Below the pieces are notes generated by a model that worked only from the letters and a program-made list of their open reading frames with translations, searched no databases and was not told where the DNA came from. A stretch of 64,000 nt of DNA from Epiperipatus broadwayi (taxonomy: Eukaryota > Onychophora > Udeonychophora > Euonychophora > Peripatidae), in NCBI GenBank assembly GCA_028023455.1, contig JAQFVV010000456.1, forward strand, positions 310,001 to 374,000, read 5' to 3'. The stretch's first letter is position 1. Every line of letters begins with the position of its first letter. Shown piece after piece: positions 11,802 through 26,113 of the stretch. Position numbers and translations under genes: made by a program.

Positions 11802-12260
11802 GATAATAGTAAGGACAGTAGTTTATTGTTTAAGGCTCAAATGGGATCTTTAGTAACAAGAGTATATACATGTAAATGGAAAACTATGGGTCATTTAGTG
11901 TGCAAATTATTTAAGGAAGGTATAGAAAATATTAGGCATCTGTTGATTGAATGTAAATGCTTGAAAGCAGAAAGGGTACAGATAATGAAGTTATGAGAGA
12001 ATAGGTATGAACAAAGTAACTATACAAAAAGTGAGTTATTAGTTTTTATGCTAGGTTTGCGAAAAGATAAGGGGAATTTAGATATAAAGACCATAGAGTT
12101 GACAAAGATTATGTTGTTGAAATAAGATGGGGCAGAATATGGGAAGACTTAGAGTGGGGAATGGAAAATAAAGTGGCTACCAGGATAATCTGAGCATCAT
12201 TACTGAGATATTCTTGACTTTGTTTAAAGAGAAGCCAAATACGTCACATCACATCACATT

Positions 12261-12904
12261 CAGTAGAAAGAACATAGCTGAGATGAAACATAGTCTTCAT
12301 TTGTGCTGCTGCTGCTTTTAACTGGTTAAAAGATATGCTATTTTAATTCACAGAAATTCTTACTGCAACTAACTCAGGTGTATATAGAACAGTTAATTTA
12401 CCTAGTTTATTGTATAAAAGTAAGATAGACATCATATTGCTGCCATATAAAGGCATTAAAAAAGTTTAATTTAAAGAAGCTCTATAAAATTTTAGAAATA
12501 CAGTAGCAAGTTTATAAAAGTCAATAAATATATTTTTTTAATTTTCTGGAGGAGGTGATATTATAGAGTCCACTATTGCAAAGTCACTCTTTTATTTGGT
12601 CAGATCTGTAGAGGAATGAACAATGTAAGATTTGCTAAAAGATGTTTTATTCAAATTGAGCATGGTTTTTATGGAAGAGGTCGACCATCAATGTTATAAG
12701 GATTATCAGAAAGATATTTTAAAAAAGTAAAATAATGGTTGATTTCAGTGGAAAGACATAGCACAGAAAATAATACATTGAAGAGCTACAACTAGGTATT
12801 GTTTTGAAGTATTCTGAAAAAGTTTTCTGCTGAAGAAATTAAATAATAGCATGCAAAATATCAAATAAACAGAAAAATTACCAGCATATTTTATATGTTA
12901 ATAT
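12261..12904. other. AT-rich spacer, no gene recognised
   Basis: It contains a CTG triplet run near 12305. Segments such as GGAAGAGGTCGACC hint at an older decayed element, but I could not read any motif. Confidence 0.4.
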
Positions 12905-13083
12905 ACTTGTCCAAGAGATTGTAAAAGACCCAGAAAGAGACCACATGTGAGATGGATGGATGAAATAAGAAAGTGTGCAGGGGTGATGTGGAGAAGAGAT
13001 GCTAAAGATCAGAGGAGATGGATTGAACTTGGAGAGACCTTCATCCTGAAGTGGATTAATAATGGTTGATGATGATGATGAAC
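12905..13083 (+). mobile_element. RTE-like LINE 3' end fragment
   Basis: The fragment begins at AGATTGTAAAAGACCCAG and matches the last part of the 6480-9285 element almost base for base (KRPRKRPHVRWMDEI, then a WRRDAKDQRRW-like stretch) through the terminal GATGATGATGA tail. It is a typical 5'-truncated LINE insertion. The match begins abruptly after unrelated AT-rich DNA. Confidence 0.9.
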
Positions 13084-16164
<3,081 letters not shown>

Positions 16165-16528
16165 GAAACAATGTTGATTTTATTAATTATTATAGATAGA
16201 TAGATAGGTTTCTCAAACAATGTTGAACAGTCCTGCCATTAAGTTGCTAGTTATACACAACACACACCATTTTTTATATCATGTTGAAATAATAAGCCAT
16301 TTTATGCAATACCAATCTTAAATTTATATATATATTTTAAACTTGTGAAATAATCACAATACAAAGTTATTAAACATTTAAACATTATAATATAATAGCT
16401 TATGACAGAATTGATATCAACTGTAAATTATAATTCCTTAAATATTAATTAATTAATGTTTAAATATTTAATAATGTTAACCTGCATTGTGATTATTTCG
16501 CATCTTAAAATCTATTCAGTCTTGTCAA
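16165..16528. other. AT-rich spacer
   Basis: No gene seen. The interval contains short TA runs and a weak inverted pair around AATAATCACAATACAAAG (16350) and its partial complement near 16480. Confidence 0.4.
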
Positions 16529-16720
16529 GTGTTGGTGGCTTAGCGGTTAGCGTAGCTGCCTTCCAACCAGCTGGCCCGGGTTCGCTTCCCGGTAGTTGGT
16601 ATTTATATTGAATGGGCTTTGTTGTTTGCAGTGGAAAACTAATAACTCTATTTAGAAACAAGTTGAAGATTGATGCCATGATTGGTTGGTTATTGTCCTT
16701 TAATGTCAAAATTTTTATTT
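16529..16720 (+). mobile_element. tRNA-Gly-derived SINE
   Basis: Positions 16529-16601 read like a tRNA-Gly(UCC). An A-box-like TGGCTTAGCGG is followed by an anticodon loop CTTCCAA with TCC at 16562-16564, then a B box GGTTCGCTTCC. Compared with a working tRNA the anticodon stem has a mismatch (CTGC against CCAG), the acceptor ends pair poorly and the B box has C where A is usual. The tRNA-like head is followed by about 120 bp of unrelated body ending in a T-rich tail. This is the SINE layout, with an internal RNA polymerase III promoter and mobilisation by a LINE. Its LINE partner is not identifiable here. Confidence 0.75.
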
Positions 16721-16880
16721 TTATTACAATAATTTCATTGGCTAAATAATTAATTTAATTATTATTTCTAGTTTGTCATTATCCATTTTAGGAATGTGTG
16801 TATATGTATATATAATATTAAAAACCATACGATGAGAAATAATTCATAAATGTACTGAGAGCAAACTTTTCAGAAACGTA

Positions 16881-17350
16881 TGTATCTAACTATCAAACAA
16901 ATAAAATGAGTCACTTTTAGTGAATTTCTAAGAAGTTATATAAAAACCAAGATTAGAGAATGCTAATTGAAAGAAAGGAATTTTACTCTATGAAGATATT
17001 AATGAAATCTCAATAAAATTGCCCCAACACTGACAGAATCACTAAATATTAATTTAATAGCCTTGCAAATGTTTAATATCTTCATAATATTTATATTTGA
17101 AAATATAGAGTATGAAATATGTAAATGTATTGAAAGCAAAGATTTTTCCAATAGCTGCAAAAACATATTAAAACTCACAGAAACTTAGATGTCTAATTGT
17201 CAATCAAACAAAATATGTCACTTTATCTAAAGTCTAAGAACTACAATGCGCAAAATTACATTCTTACTATTAGTATTAAATTTGTCTCTCATGTAAATTC
17301 TTGGAACTTCAGATAAGGTGGCTCATTTTGTTTGAACGAAAGTTAGACAT
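16881..17350. repeat. Small foldback with an extra diverged direct copy
   Basis: Segment 17189-17242 (ATGTCTAATTG...) and segment 17297-17350 are imperfect inverted complements over about 54 nt, centred on AATCAAACAAAAT. A third, diverged copy in direct orientation lies at about 16881-16937 (TATCAAACAAATAAAATGAG). The mismatch level suggests an old element. No coding. Confidence 0.55.
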
Positions 17351-17789
17351 ATCTATTTATATAAGATTTTTAATTTGTTTGGCAGCAATGGAAGAAATAT
17401 TTATTCTCAATATCTTCATGCTTATATATAGGTAACTGTAAATTGTCAGTTTTATATATATAAAACAAAATAAATGTCCGCTAATATCAATAATACAATA
17501 ACAAAACTTAAATATATTCCAAACAACGGTAAACAATTTATAATACAATATAAATAAAAACTCAATAAAAACTCATAAAGAAATATTTTCGATTATATTC
17601 ATAATCATTTTCAACTCAACTTTCAAAATGGAATCATATATATATATCAAAAATCAAAACTACCCCAAATCTAAAATTAAACCAGACCAGCATAAAAATA
17701 ATATTAAAACACAACCTAAGGTTTCACTGCTCTCAAGCAGACTTCTCAAGTGTAAAGAACTACAAAAAAACCACACATTATATATACTA

Positions 17790-18542
17790 TTAAAAACTAC
17801 CCACAAATCCATTCACTTCCCATCCACCCTTAATATTAAAAGAACTCTTAAATAAGTTAATTGCTTCAGAATAATAAATTTTCAATAATAAAGACTCTTT
17901 AATTCTTCTTTTGATTTCATTTCTCTCAAAGAAGACAACCTTAGCTTCATCAAAATCAATAGTGTGGCCTGTATCCTTTTCATGGACATTCAAAGCAGAA
18001 CTAAGACATCTATTTTTAACTCTACTTTTATGAACCTTTATTCTTTCATTTAAACTCAAACTACTCTGACCTATGTAAACCTTCTTACAAAATAAACAAG
18101 GAATAAAATATACCACACCAGGAATAGTCTTTCTATCAAAAACTTCTTTTGTATTATTTAATAAATTATTCAATGTAACACCCCTTTTCCAAGCAATTTT
18201 CTTATTTCCAAACAATTTATTATTTCTACACACAATTTTATGAGAAGACAATTTAAATGGCAAAGAAATAAAATCATATTTTTCTTTAACCTTTACATCC
18301 TTACAAATATTACTATTAAATAAAATACTTTTAACAAATTTATCAGAGTATCCAACACTCAAATAATCTTTATAAAATTGATATTTCCGAAACAAAGCTA
18401 CCCCACTAGAATTATTTAATTTAATATTCCTATGACAATAATTCCTTAAAGCAGCTACTTTATGAGATACAGACTGATAGCTATAAGGTTTAATTATAGA
18501 TCTTAATTCTTTACTTTTAACTAAATGACTGACAATAAACAA
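17790..18542 (-). pseudogene. Penelope-like thumb, linker and GIY-YIG endonuclease
   Basis: A 250-codon open frame. Residues 142-149 (GVVYFIPC) and 155-158 (VYIG) form the GIY-YIG pair, with the Cys pair of the Penelope-type insert between them (C149, C152). Arg167 and His171 (LNERIKVHK), His187 and His193 (a NVHEKDTGH stretch) and Glu216 (RIKESLL) keep the usual catalytic and metal-site order. Residues 1-135 are a Lys-rich linker after the reverse transcriptase. The frame itself is intact. I mark it as part of a broken element because the upstream reverse transcriptase is disrupted. Its C-terminus (EVNGFVGSF) looks natural. Confidence 0.85.
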
Positions 18543-18597
18543 TTAGTTTCTATATTTCTAATCACCAAAAGATCTAAAAATTTTAACTTACCAAAAT

Positions 18598-19253
18598 CTA
18601 ACCCCCTCCTTCTAACACAAATTTTATAGAAGGATCAAAACAATTAAACTCATTTACAAATTCCTTCAATTTATCATTCTCAACTACAAATAAACAATCA
18701 TCAACATATCTGACAAATAATTTTACATATAAACAATTCTTTTTAATAATAATTTCCTCTTCCATAAAACTAATATAAACTGAACATACTAAAGGAGAAA
18801 TAATATAACCTATTATCCACCCTTCCTTAATCTTATAAAAATTACCTCTATAAGTAAAATACATAGAATCTTCCAATAACAAAAGCAAATCTTTAATTAC
18901 CTTAATTTTATTTTTTGATAAAGAACTTTTCTTAATCAATACAGACAAAAGAACATCAATACTGTTAACCTATTAACAGACTGATACATATTTTCAATAT
19001 CTAAACTTCCAAATACCCAATTACTTTCATTTTAAAATTATTAATCTTATCAAAAGCCTCAAAAGAAGAAGAAACTGTGTACTGACCAAAATCAACAAAT
19101 TGTTTTAAAAATTATTCAAGAATCTAGAAATACCCTCTACAACACTACCTGTAAAATCAAAAATAAATCTTAAAGGAAAACCATCTTTATGAGTTTTAAT
19201 ATTCACAAACATCTTAGCTGATGTAAAATCATTAGGATAGCATTTTAAATAAT
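18598..19253 (-). pseudogene. Penelope-like reverse transcriptase (frameshifted)
   Basis: Reading the minus strand from 19253, a KTHKDGFPLRFIFDF stretch, then a GSLDIENMYQSV motif A-like stretch, are seen in changing frames with stops near 19110 and 18970. The open frame 18598-18948 (116 codons) then gives GWIIGYIISPLVC, the motif B region, and RYVDDCLFV with the catalytic YVDD at residues 81-84. Motif spacing fits Penelope reverse transcriptases. The breaks lie in the middle of the palm, so no enzyme can be made. Confidence 0.8.
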
Positions 19254-19620
19254 CTACTCTATTAAAATTTTTAAATTAATCATTTTCTTCATAATATCTA
19301 TCAATTTTCTTTTAATCAAATTACCTGGATTTTTATCTAACAACATATATTTACCATTATTTAATTCTCTATCCATTTTCTCTTTGAAATCATCTCCTTT
19401 CATAATAACAAACCTACCAGCTTTGTCTTCACGAGAAATGATTACATCATTAGCAATTAACTTATTTTTAAGATGTTTAATCTCAGCAGGATTAATAACA
19501 AATTTTTCTTTCCTTTTTAAACTTTTATTCAAAATCGATTGAATACCAACTTTCTGCTCATCACTCAAATTACTAGATTCAATAGACGAAATTGTATCAA
19601 AAACTATATTTTTTGATATA
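19254..19620 (-). pseudogene. Penelope-like N-terminal region
   Basis: The open frame 19254-19568 contains IISREDKAGRFVIM, matching the DKG-type motif that lies just before the Penelope reverse transcriptase core, followed by a KYMLLDKNP stretch. In-frame coding-like sequence extends upstream of the first Met to about 19620 (VFDTISSIESSNL), so the Met at 19568 is not a trustworthy start. No further N-terminal sequence is recognised. Confidence 0.7.
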
Positions 19621-22600
19621 GCCCCAGCCCAACTGGTTTGGGTGGCATTTATAACAGAATAAATATGTGGAACATGCTATATCCTGGGTCATGGCCTAAT
19701 TATTTATCACCTTTTGTAACAGAATAAAATTAATAAACTAAGCCAAAGTGAATATCAATCAATAAAAAACAATCTAACACTTAAGTTAATAAAACAATGA
19801 CAATAATCTTTGTTATAATCCCATAAATTCCAATACCACTTACAATGGAGAGAAAACAACCTAATCAGCAATAGATCAAAGATAAAGCAATAAAACTAAA
19901 TATCACTATCTTATAAATAACAGTATATGCCTGTAATATAGATCCCTTTTAATAGTATGAAAATAATGACAAAGAATTACACAAATAATCTTTAATTTTC
20001 CTTATGAATCAACCCGTTGTTTATAGTAATATAAACTTGTACCAAAAATCAATCATTATTTTTATTTCTATTTAAATGAAATGCTTCATAGATTGATGAA
20101 ATAATAATCTTAATATGTTGTACAAGTTTACAATATCAATGATATCTAATAAAATATATAACTCAAAAATTGATTTCTAATTAAAACTAAATAAGATAAA
20201 TGTCCTGCTAACTCAATCTTGCTATTCTACTAATATCAATATAATCTTATTAACTAAGTCAATTATAATAAGATTAAATACTTAATAATAATACAAAATC
20301 AATTAACCCAATACACCTTTCCATTTTCACCAGCTTAATATATTATAAAATAAAATCATGCTATTAAACAATGTTAAGCTTTTCAATATCTAATCATATC
20401 AATATATAAAATAAATGGTAGATACCTATTTGATGCTTATTTCAACAATTGATAAATCACATCCAATTACTTTTCAATTTATTAAAGCTAAGTTATTAAA
20501 ACATTAGACTACAACTGTCAAAACACATGAAAGATTTTTAGATTTATTATAATCAAATACTAATATTGAAATTTAGTATTTAAACTAAATTTACAATCCA
20601 TACTAATGAATTTTTAATACAATTAAAGCCAATCATTCTAATTTATCAACAGAATCAGACATATTACAATTACCAGCTTTATAACTGAATAAGATTACAA
20701 TCTTTATGGCTGTATACTAACTCAGTATATTTACTTATATTAACAATGATTTAAAATAAAATACATTAACATTTCATTATAACTTCCTTTACTCAAATTT
20801 ATAATTGTCATTATTGCACCTTTATCAATTCTCAAATCAATTCATATATAATTTTTATTTTAGTAAATCTATTACTTGTTACTAACAAAATAATTACAAT
20901 AATCTTCTAATTACTTATTAAATATTTAATAATGTCATATCAGCTAATTTATTGCTGTATAAGATCTATATCTGGTCAAATAATAGGCATTAAATTCAAT
21001 ACAAAAAATTGTATGTAATTATACTTTCTTACCTATCCTCTGTTTTTGATTTCCAGATTATTTTTATAACTGCTTCTAATGAATTATGTGGTATAATCAA
21101 TTAGTGAACATCAAAGCATCCAAATATGATAAACCAATTGTAAAATTGAATGACAACCAAGCAAGTTTATTAGTTTTAAATTAATTCAAAATTTATTAAC
21201 AAATTGATATAAATTAAAATCAAAAATATATATGGCAAATAAACATTTAAAATATGTGCAAATAATCCTATTATACTTTAAGCAATAGATTTTCAATTAA
21301 CATTAACTTCACATTTAAATAGGTGGTTGCATATCAATTTCCACTTATTGGATACTAAATACAAAGATATATGTTTATGTAACACAAAAAAATGTTGAAC
21401 ATTAATACTTTCTGAAATATAAGAGTTCAAGATATATCTTCTTTCTATATTTCATGTAAACACATAGTTAATGGAAATATATATATATATATAGTACCGG
21501 TTTGAATCTCATATACACCTTATCCATTTAAAAAATGATACTATATATCTGTGTACATCACAAGCATGAAATGACATGTACATTTTAAAATGGGGAGATT
21601 GATAATAATCTTTGATAATACCTGGGGTTAAATACAAATGAGTATTACTAATCATTAGAAGAAAGAAATTTGATTTCAACTAAAAATCAAAATCTTCCCT
21701 TGTTAAACTATTTATACTTCCACCCCAATATCTATTTGCCTGGTAGATGTTTTACCTTGCTCTTCACATACCTTTAAAAGGTTGTACTAATTTGACAACC
21801 CTTAGTGCCACCCCCAACATAATAAAAGAAAGCAAAAAATTAAATAATTTTCCCTTCCCTATCTGTCGAGAGAGTATGCAAAAAGAAATTTATTTTCTGT
21901 TCTTGGATATATGTTTTATTTAGGTAAAGGAAAACTGGGTGAAAAGTATATTATAATTCAACTCCTCAATATAATATTCCAATGGCTAGCTCAAATATAA
22001 TTCCCTATCTCAGGTACTTTGGGTAAGTATTGCTATAACTTTTTATAGCCATGGTAAACAGATATTACAAATAGGTGATTGCATTTTTTTATTATTATTT
22101 TCCCTCATTTTACCATAAATTATATGATAAACAAATAAAGTATGAGATAATATAGTGTATTTAACTAAAAAAACCCTCCACCACATATAGATTTAAACAT
22201 TATAATATTCAATCATAAATTAATTATACTGCTTTCTATTTCAATTTTACAATTCTACATATAATCATACAAGAATATTTAAATCCTTATATTCAAGATC
22301 TACATTTAGATTAAAAACGAACAAAGAAATAAAAAAAATCCATTTTCTAACTTATACATAAGTTAACTTATTTGCCATAAAATACAAATGGTCAAAAATA
22401 GATGCCAATAGGTGTGGTCTATACTCCCTCTCCCTGCACAAAACAATGAATATTTCATTTTATAAATTCCCCAAAATAATGAAATAAGTTATACACAGAT
22501 CTAACCCCTTGAACTTTCCCCATTTGCTCATATAAACTCCTAAGATTATATACCCCTTTACATTTGGGTATGTAAAGTAATAATTTACATATATATATTA

Positions 22601-22746
22601 TTTTTTTATAAAAAATAAAAAATAAATAAAATGGATAGGCTGGCTATATAGGTCACTCCACGTGGGATGATGCCGCCATCATTAAAATTAAATAAGATGT
22701 AAAGGTAAAAATGAGGGAAAAGAACAAGGAAATAATAATCCTATAT
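19621..22746. other. Very AT-rich intergenic DNA
   Basis: No open frame of interest. It has a TA tract near 21480 and a slightly less AT-rich patch around 21720-21830. A GC-richer patch at about 22635-22680 (GGCTGGCTATATAGGTCACT) might be a fragment of an unidentified repeat. Nothing else seen. Confidence 0.5.
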
Positions 22747-23500
22747 TTAACTCTTAAACCACTAATTATATTATTGGTTGTATGAGGTAAAAATCAAATC
22801 TTTTAATTGGCCAACTCACAAACTGAAGACAAAGCCTATTGTTAAAACATATTCGCCTATAATATTAAATTCAACTCAGATACGTTTATAAAAAGTATAT
22901 TACTAATTTTTCAGGTTATGAAGAGAACGAAAGTTCTTTCAAAAATAAATTGCTATTTATTTATTCTAAAATATTCAATTTCGGCAACATAAAAGCTATA
23001 ATATAAACAAAAAGGTCGACTTTTACATTATAGAAAAGTAAATATTTCTTTTTACTAAATCTTAAATATTTTTTCTAAAATCTTCAATATTTTTCGAAAA
23101 TAATTTTGTTTTTTTAGTATTCTCTCTGAAAATAATTTGTAATTTCTTAAAATATTCTTTTATAATACTTTAAATCATATTCGAAATGAAAATCTCAGTG
23201 TTTTTCTTTATTTTCTTTAATCAGGCGGTTTCTTTGTTCTTTCCAGCCAATCAGAATGTCTTTTTCGGCTGAGAGCATGCTAAGAACCAATCACAATTAA
23301 TGTTCTTTCTTTGTTTAGGTTTAAATGCATTTTTTTTTATTTTTTACTTGTAAAATAATTCGGAAGAGAGCACCATCTTACAGAACTTTTAAAAACCTAT
23401 TCAATACCTGTCAAACGAATATTTTAGCATAAGAACTGGCAGAGTTAGAGTGACATCAGATGTCGACGAGGAGCCTCATAAGAGGCGAGAAAAGGGTTAA
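22747..23500. mobile_element. TTAA-flanked piggyBac-type MITE, copy 1
   Basis: The element is bounded by TTAA at 22747-22750 and at 23497-23500. Its ends begin CTCTTAAACC (left) and, read inward on the other strand, CCCTTTTCTCGCC. The second copy at 35408-36177 lies in the opposite orientation and matches over nearly the whole 750 bp. That comparison fixes the borders and gives CCCTTT as the ancestral terminal sequence. A subterminal palindrome GCCTCATAAGAGGC sits at one end. TTAA target sites with CCC-starting ends are typical of piggyBac elements. No transposase is encoded, so it would need one from elsewhere. Confidence 0.8.
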
Positions 23501-25155
23501 TGGATTTGAGTGAGATCTATATATAAGCAATATTACTTTACAATATTTTATACAACAAAAAAAATGATTATATCTTATAATGTGTTAGTAAATATATTAC
23601 AATTATACTTGCTATATCCACTCTAATAATACAAACAATAAATCACAAAAACAAAAAAAATTATAAACATTCCCCTTTCTGTACTCATCTCTATCTGCTT
23701 TCTCTCTGGGTTCAAACATCTGGGTGAACCAACTAAACCAACAGAAGGATGGTAATGTTTACTTTAACTCCTTGCCATTCTTGTAGCGTTTTTCAATCAG
23801 GATATGCTGGGTTTCTAAAACATACATCTGGGTGATTACATATCTGAATAAATGGGAGTACTGCTACACTTCTTCTACTCCATGGTTCTGTGGGTGCTTA
23901 GATGAAATCTAGTTGTCATTTGTAAGGATGTTTCTTTACTGAATCCTTTAAGACAGATTACCAATATGGGTGACTTTCACTGTAATCTTATTTTTCCTAA
24001 CTTGGATTAAAACCTTTCTTCCTTCTTTTTTTTTTTGATTGACCACTGAATTGCATATGATTAATTGATTTTTCACATCATAAGGGTGTTGATGGCTTTG
24101 GTTAATATCTGGTGAAACCACCAGGAAAGACATTCAACAGAAGTTTATGTTCATTCATAACCAGCAGGTCCCATAAACAAAAAAATTATATGCATCAAAC
24201 CCCTTCTTGAATTAAAAAAATACATATTCAGTAATCCAACAGCATATCAAGCCAAAAGAATAAATGTCTAATAATAATCTCCCCACACCTTACAGGTAGG
24301 TTCTTGTAGCCCTGTCAGTTCAATACTTAATAATTTTTTTACACCACATATAGACTCATGTAGCTCTCTCAGTCCAATAATAATCAATAACTAATCACTT
24401 ATAGATTCATGTAGCTCTCTCAGTCCAAAAAAAAATAATTTAATCTCTACTGAAAATCCTACACTTCACATGTAGGTTATATATATCCCCGTCTGCCCAC
24501 AAGTTGCAATTGCTTACATCTCCCTTCGAGTTATTGTATCAGATAAATTTTACTTCTAGTACATTCTTTATAAATTATGTTTCAAAAATCTCTTTTTACT
24601 ATTTTTCTCTTTTTAGGAATTTTAACACTTCATATTGGAGATATAGACTACCTGCATTCTTTAGATAACATACTTGTAATTCAATTTACAAATTAATTAA
24701 AAAATTACTCTGCCTGATTCATACAAAAAAAATAGAAAAACAAAAATCTAATTCAATCCACCTTTTAAACAGAAGATTCTTTTTACACATAGAAAAAAAA
24801 TATTTTATAATTTTAAAGAGAAAAACATTTTAAAAATTATCAAAAAGTAAATATACCGAAATCTTTATACATATACATATTACATATACATTTACAATAA
24901 ATATGATACATTTACAGTGTGTGTTATTATACATATTAGAGCATTTACAATAAATATGATACATTTATAGAGTGTGTTATTATTTCAAAATAACTAATAT
25001 ATAAGTGTTAGTTATGTATGCAAGGAGATGGGAATCTAGTATAGAGCAACTCTCATTGTTTATTCATCGAATTCAATAAAGTTAGTAGTGCCAAATTGTT
25101 GGCTACAAACCATCTTGTGAATGGATATTTTATGGTCTGGCACAATATATATATA
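23501..25155. other. AT-rich DNA with minor tandem repeats
   Basis: Three imperfect copies of a 50-54 bp unit containing CATGTAGCTCTCTCAGTCCA start near 24298, 24352 and 24402. A second pair of about 50 bp around TTTACAATAAATATGATACA lies at 24891 and 24944. The 61-codon minus-strand frame at 23948-24133 is not recognisable. No gene supported. Confidence 0.5.
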
Positions 25156-26113
25156 CACACACCTGGGTCTCTTTTTATGCGGACTTATTTAACACGATTT
25201 TGAAGTTACGCGATTCCATGTTTCACCGGAAGTCGAACTCCGATAATACACTATTACTTTAAATAATAAATTTCACGTATATTGAAAGTAATAGCACATT
25301 ATTGAAATTCGACTTTCATCTTAGTAATTTCAATATTTTCAGTGCTTTATAATAGTAAGATTTTATGCAATAATGAAATTAAAATCATGATTTCCACATT
25401 TTATGTATACACACATTAAATTTTACAAAATTATAATGTAAATTTGTTCAAACATTGTCCATGTTAATTTTGCATTTTAAATCACATTCTGTTTTTACTT
25501 TTTAAAAAAGAACGTAATCAATTATTAATCATTTAGTGTCCGCAAATTTATTTTTAATCAGTAATAGCAGTGAGCACAATTAAAATTGAAAATTAAAAAA
25601 TTAAAGACAAAATAAGAATTTAATTTTTAGTTATTAGGTTAATTACTAATTACGTTGACACCAGAAAACCATTAACAACATGAGAGTGACGTTGGCGCTA
25701 GTTGTATTTTCTCATGTGAAGAATCTGATTTTTTTACGAGTTTGCAAACGAACCTGTTTATCGGCAAATCGTGATAATAATTAAAATGTGTATTAAAAAA
25801 TGTAAATTACTATAAATTATGCATAAAAATATATTGTTTTGAATAAAATTAAATTTTATAGTTAAAAAAAGTTTGTCTTGTATCAATTTTTTTCAAATTT
25901 GAAATTTTTTATTAGTCATATTTTATTCCTTTTTTTTTTTTTTGCATGAATTTTAAAGTAATTTTACATTGGTGCTTTGCTTTTACACGATTTTGGAAAA
26001 TCTCAATCCATATCTCCCCTTTTTTAAGGTAAGTTACATCTACTTTTGCACGATTTCATTTGCGCATGTTTTCTGAGGAACCTATCTATCGCGTAAAATG
26101 AAACCCAGGTGTG
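25156..26113. mobile_element. Tigger/pogo-like MITE with TA target site
   Basis: The terminal inverted repeats are CACACCTGGGTCTCTTTTTA at the left and its counterpart CACACCTGGGTTTCATTTTA read inward from the right, extending into GCG (about 27 nt with few mismatches). TA lies outside both ends. Ends with CCTGGGT...TTTTACGCG and an inner AACCTATCTATCGCGTAAAA resemble pogo/Tigger termini. An internal imperfect hairpin pairs about 25231-25260 with 25284-25314. No transposase frame is left in the 958 bp, so it is non-autonomous. The superfamily is assigned by end similarity from memory. Confidence 0.7.

Larger units (their letters stand above)
10373..12260 (+). mobile_element. LINE C copy with reverse transcriptase, inactive
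   Basis: This is a third LINE family, in the same orientation as the two before it. It contains a reverse transcriptase (10373-11184), a long C-terminal region (11166-11801) and a Cys/His stretch near 11870-11960. It ends in a short ACATC-type repeat tail (about 12244-12260). The endonuclease part is missing, so the copy is 5' truncated or begins inside the unreadable DNA before 10373. Only a few stops and one clear frameshift (near 11170) break it, so it is better preserved than LINE B. A second 3' end of the same family is at 43530-43786, ending at the same tail. I cannot name the clade with confidence. Confidence 0.8.
17640..19620 (-). mobile_element. Penelope-like element with GIY-YIG endonuclease, inactive
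   Basis: On the minus strand the parts come in Penelope order: an N-terminal region (from about 19620), a reverse transcriptase (about 19250-18600) and a linker with a GIY-YIG endonuclease (18542-17790). Open pieces at 19254-19568, 18598-18948 and 17790-18542 are joined by short frame-shifted or stop-containing stretches, and most key residues survive. The reading is coherent over nearly 2 kb, so this is the youngest Penelope in the window. The outer ends and any terminal repeats are not resolved. A short inverted pair around CCCAACTGGTTTGGG lies just beyond at 19628-19642. Penelope elements reverse-transcribe their RNA and insert using the GIY-YIG nick. Confidence 0.85.

Noticed and set aside
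16529-16601. A working tRNA-Gly gene
   Set aside because: Poor acceptor pairing, an anticodon-stem mismatch and a SINE body downstream make it a derived copy.
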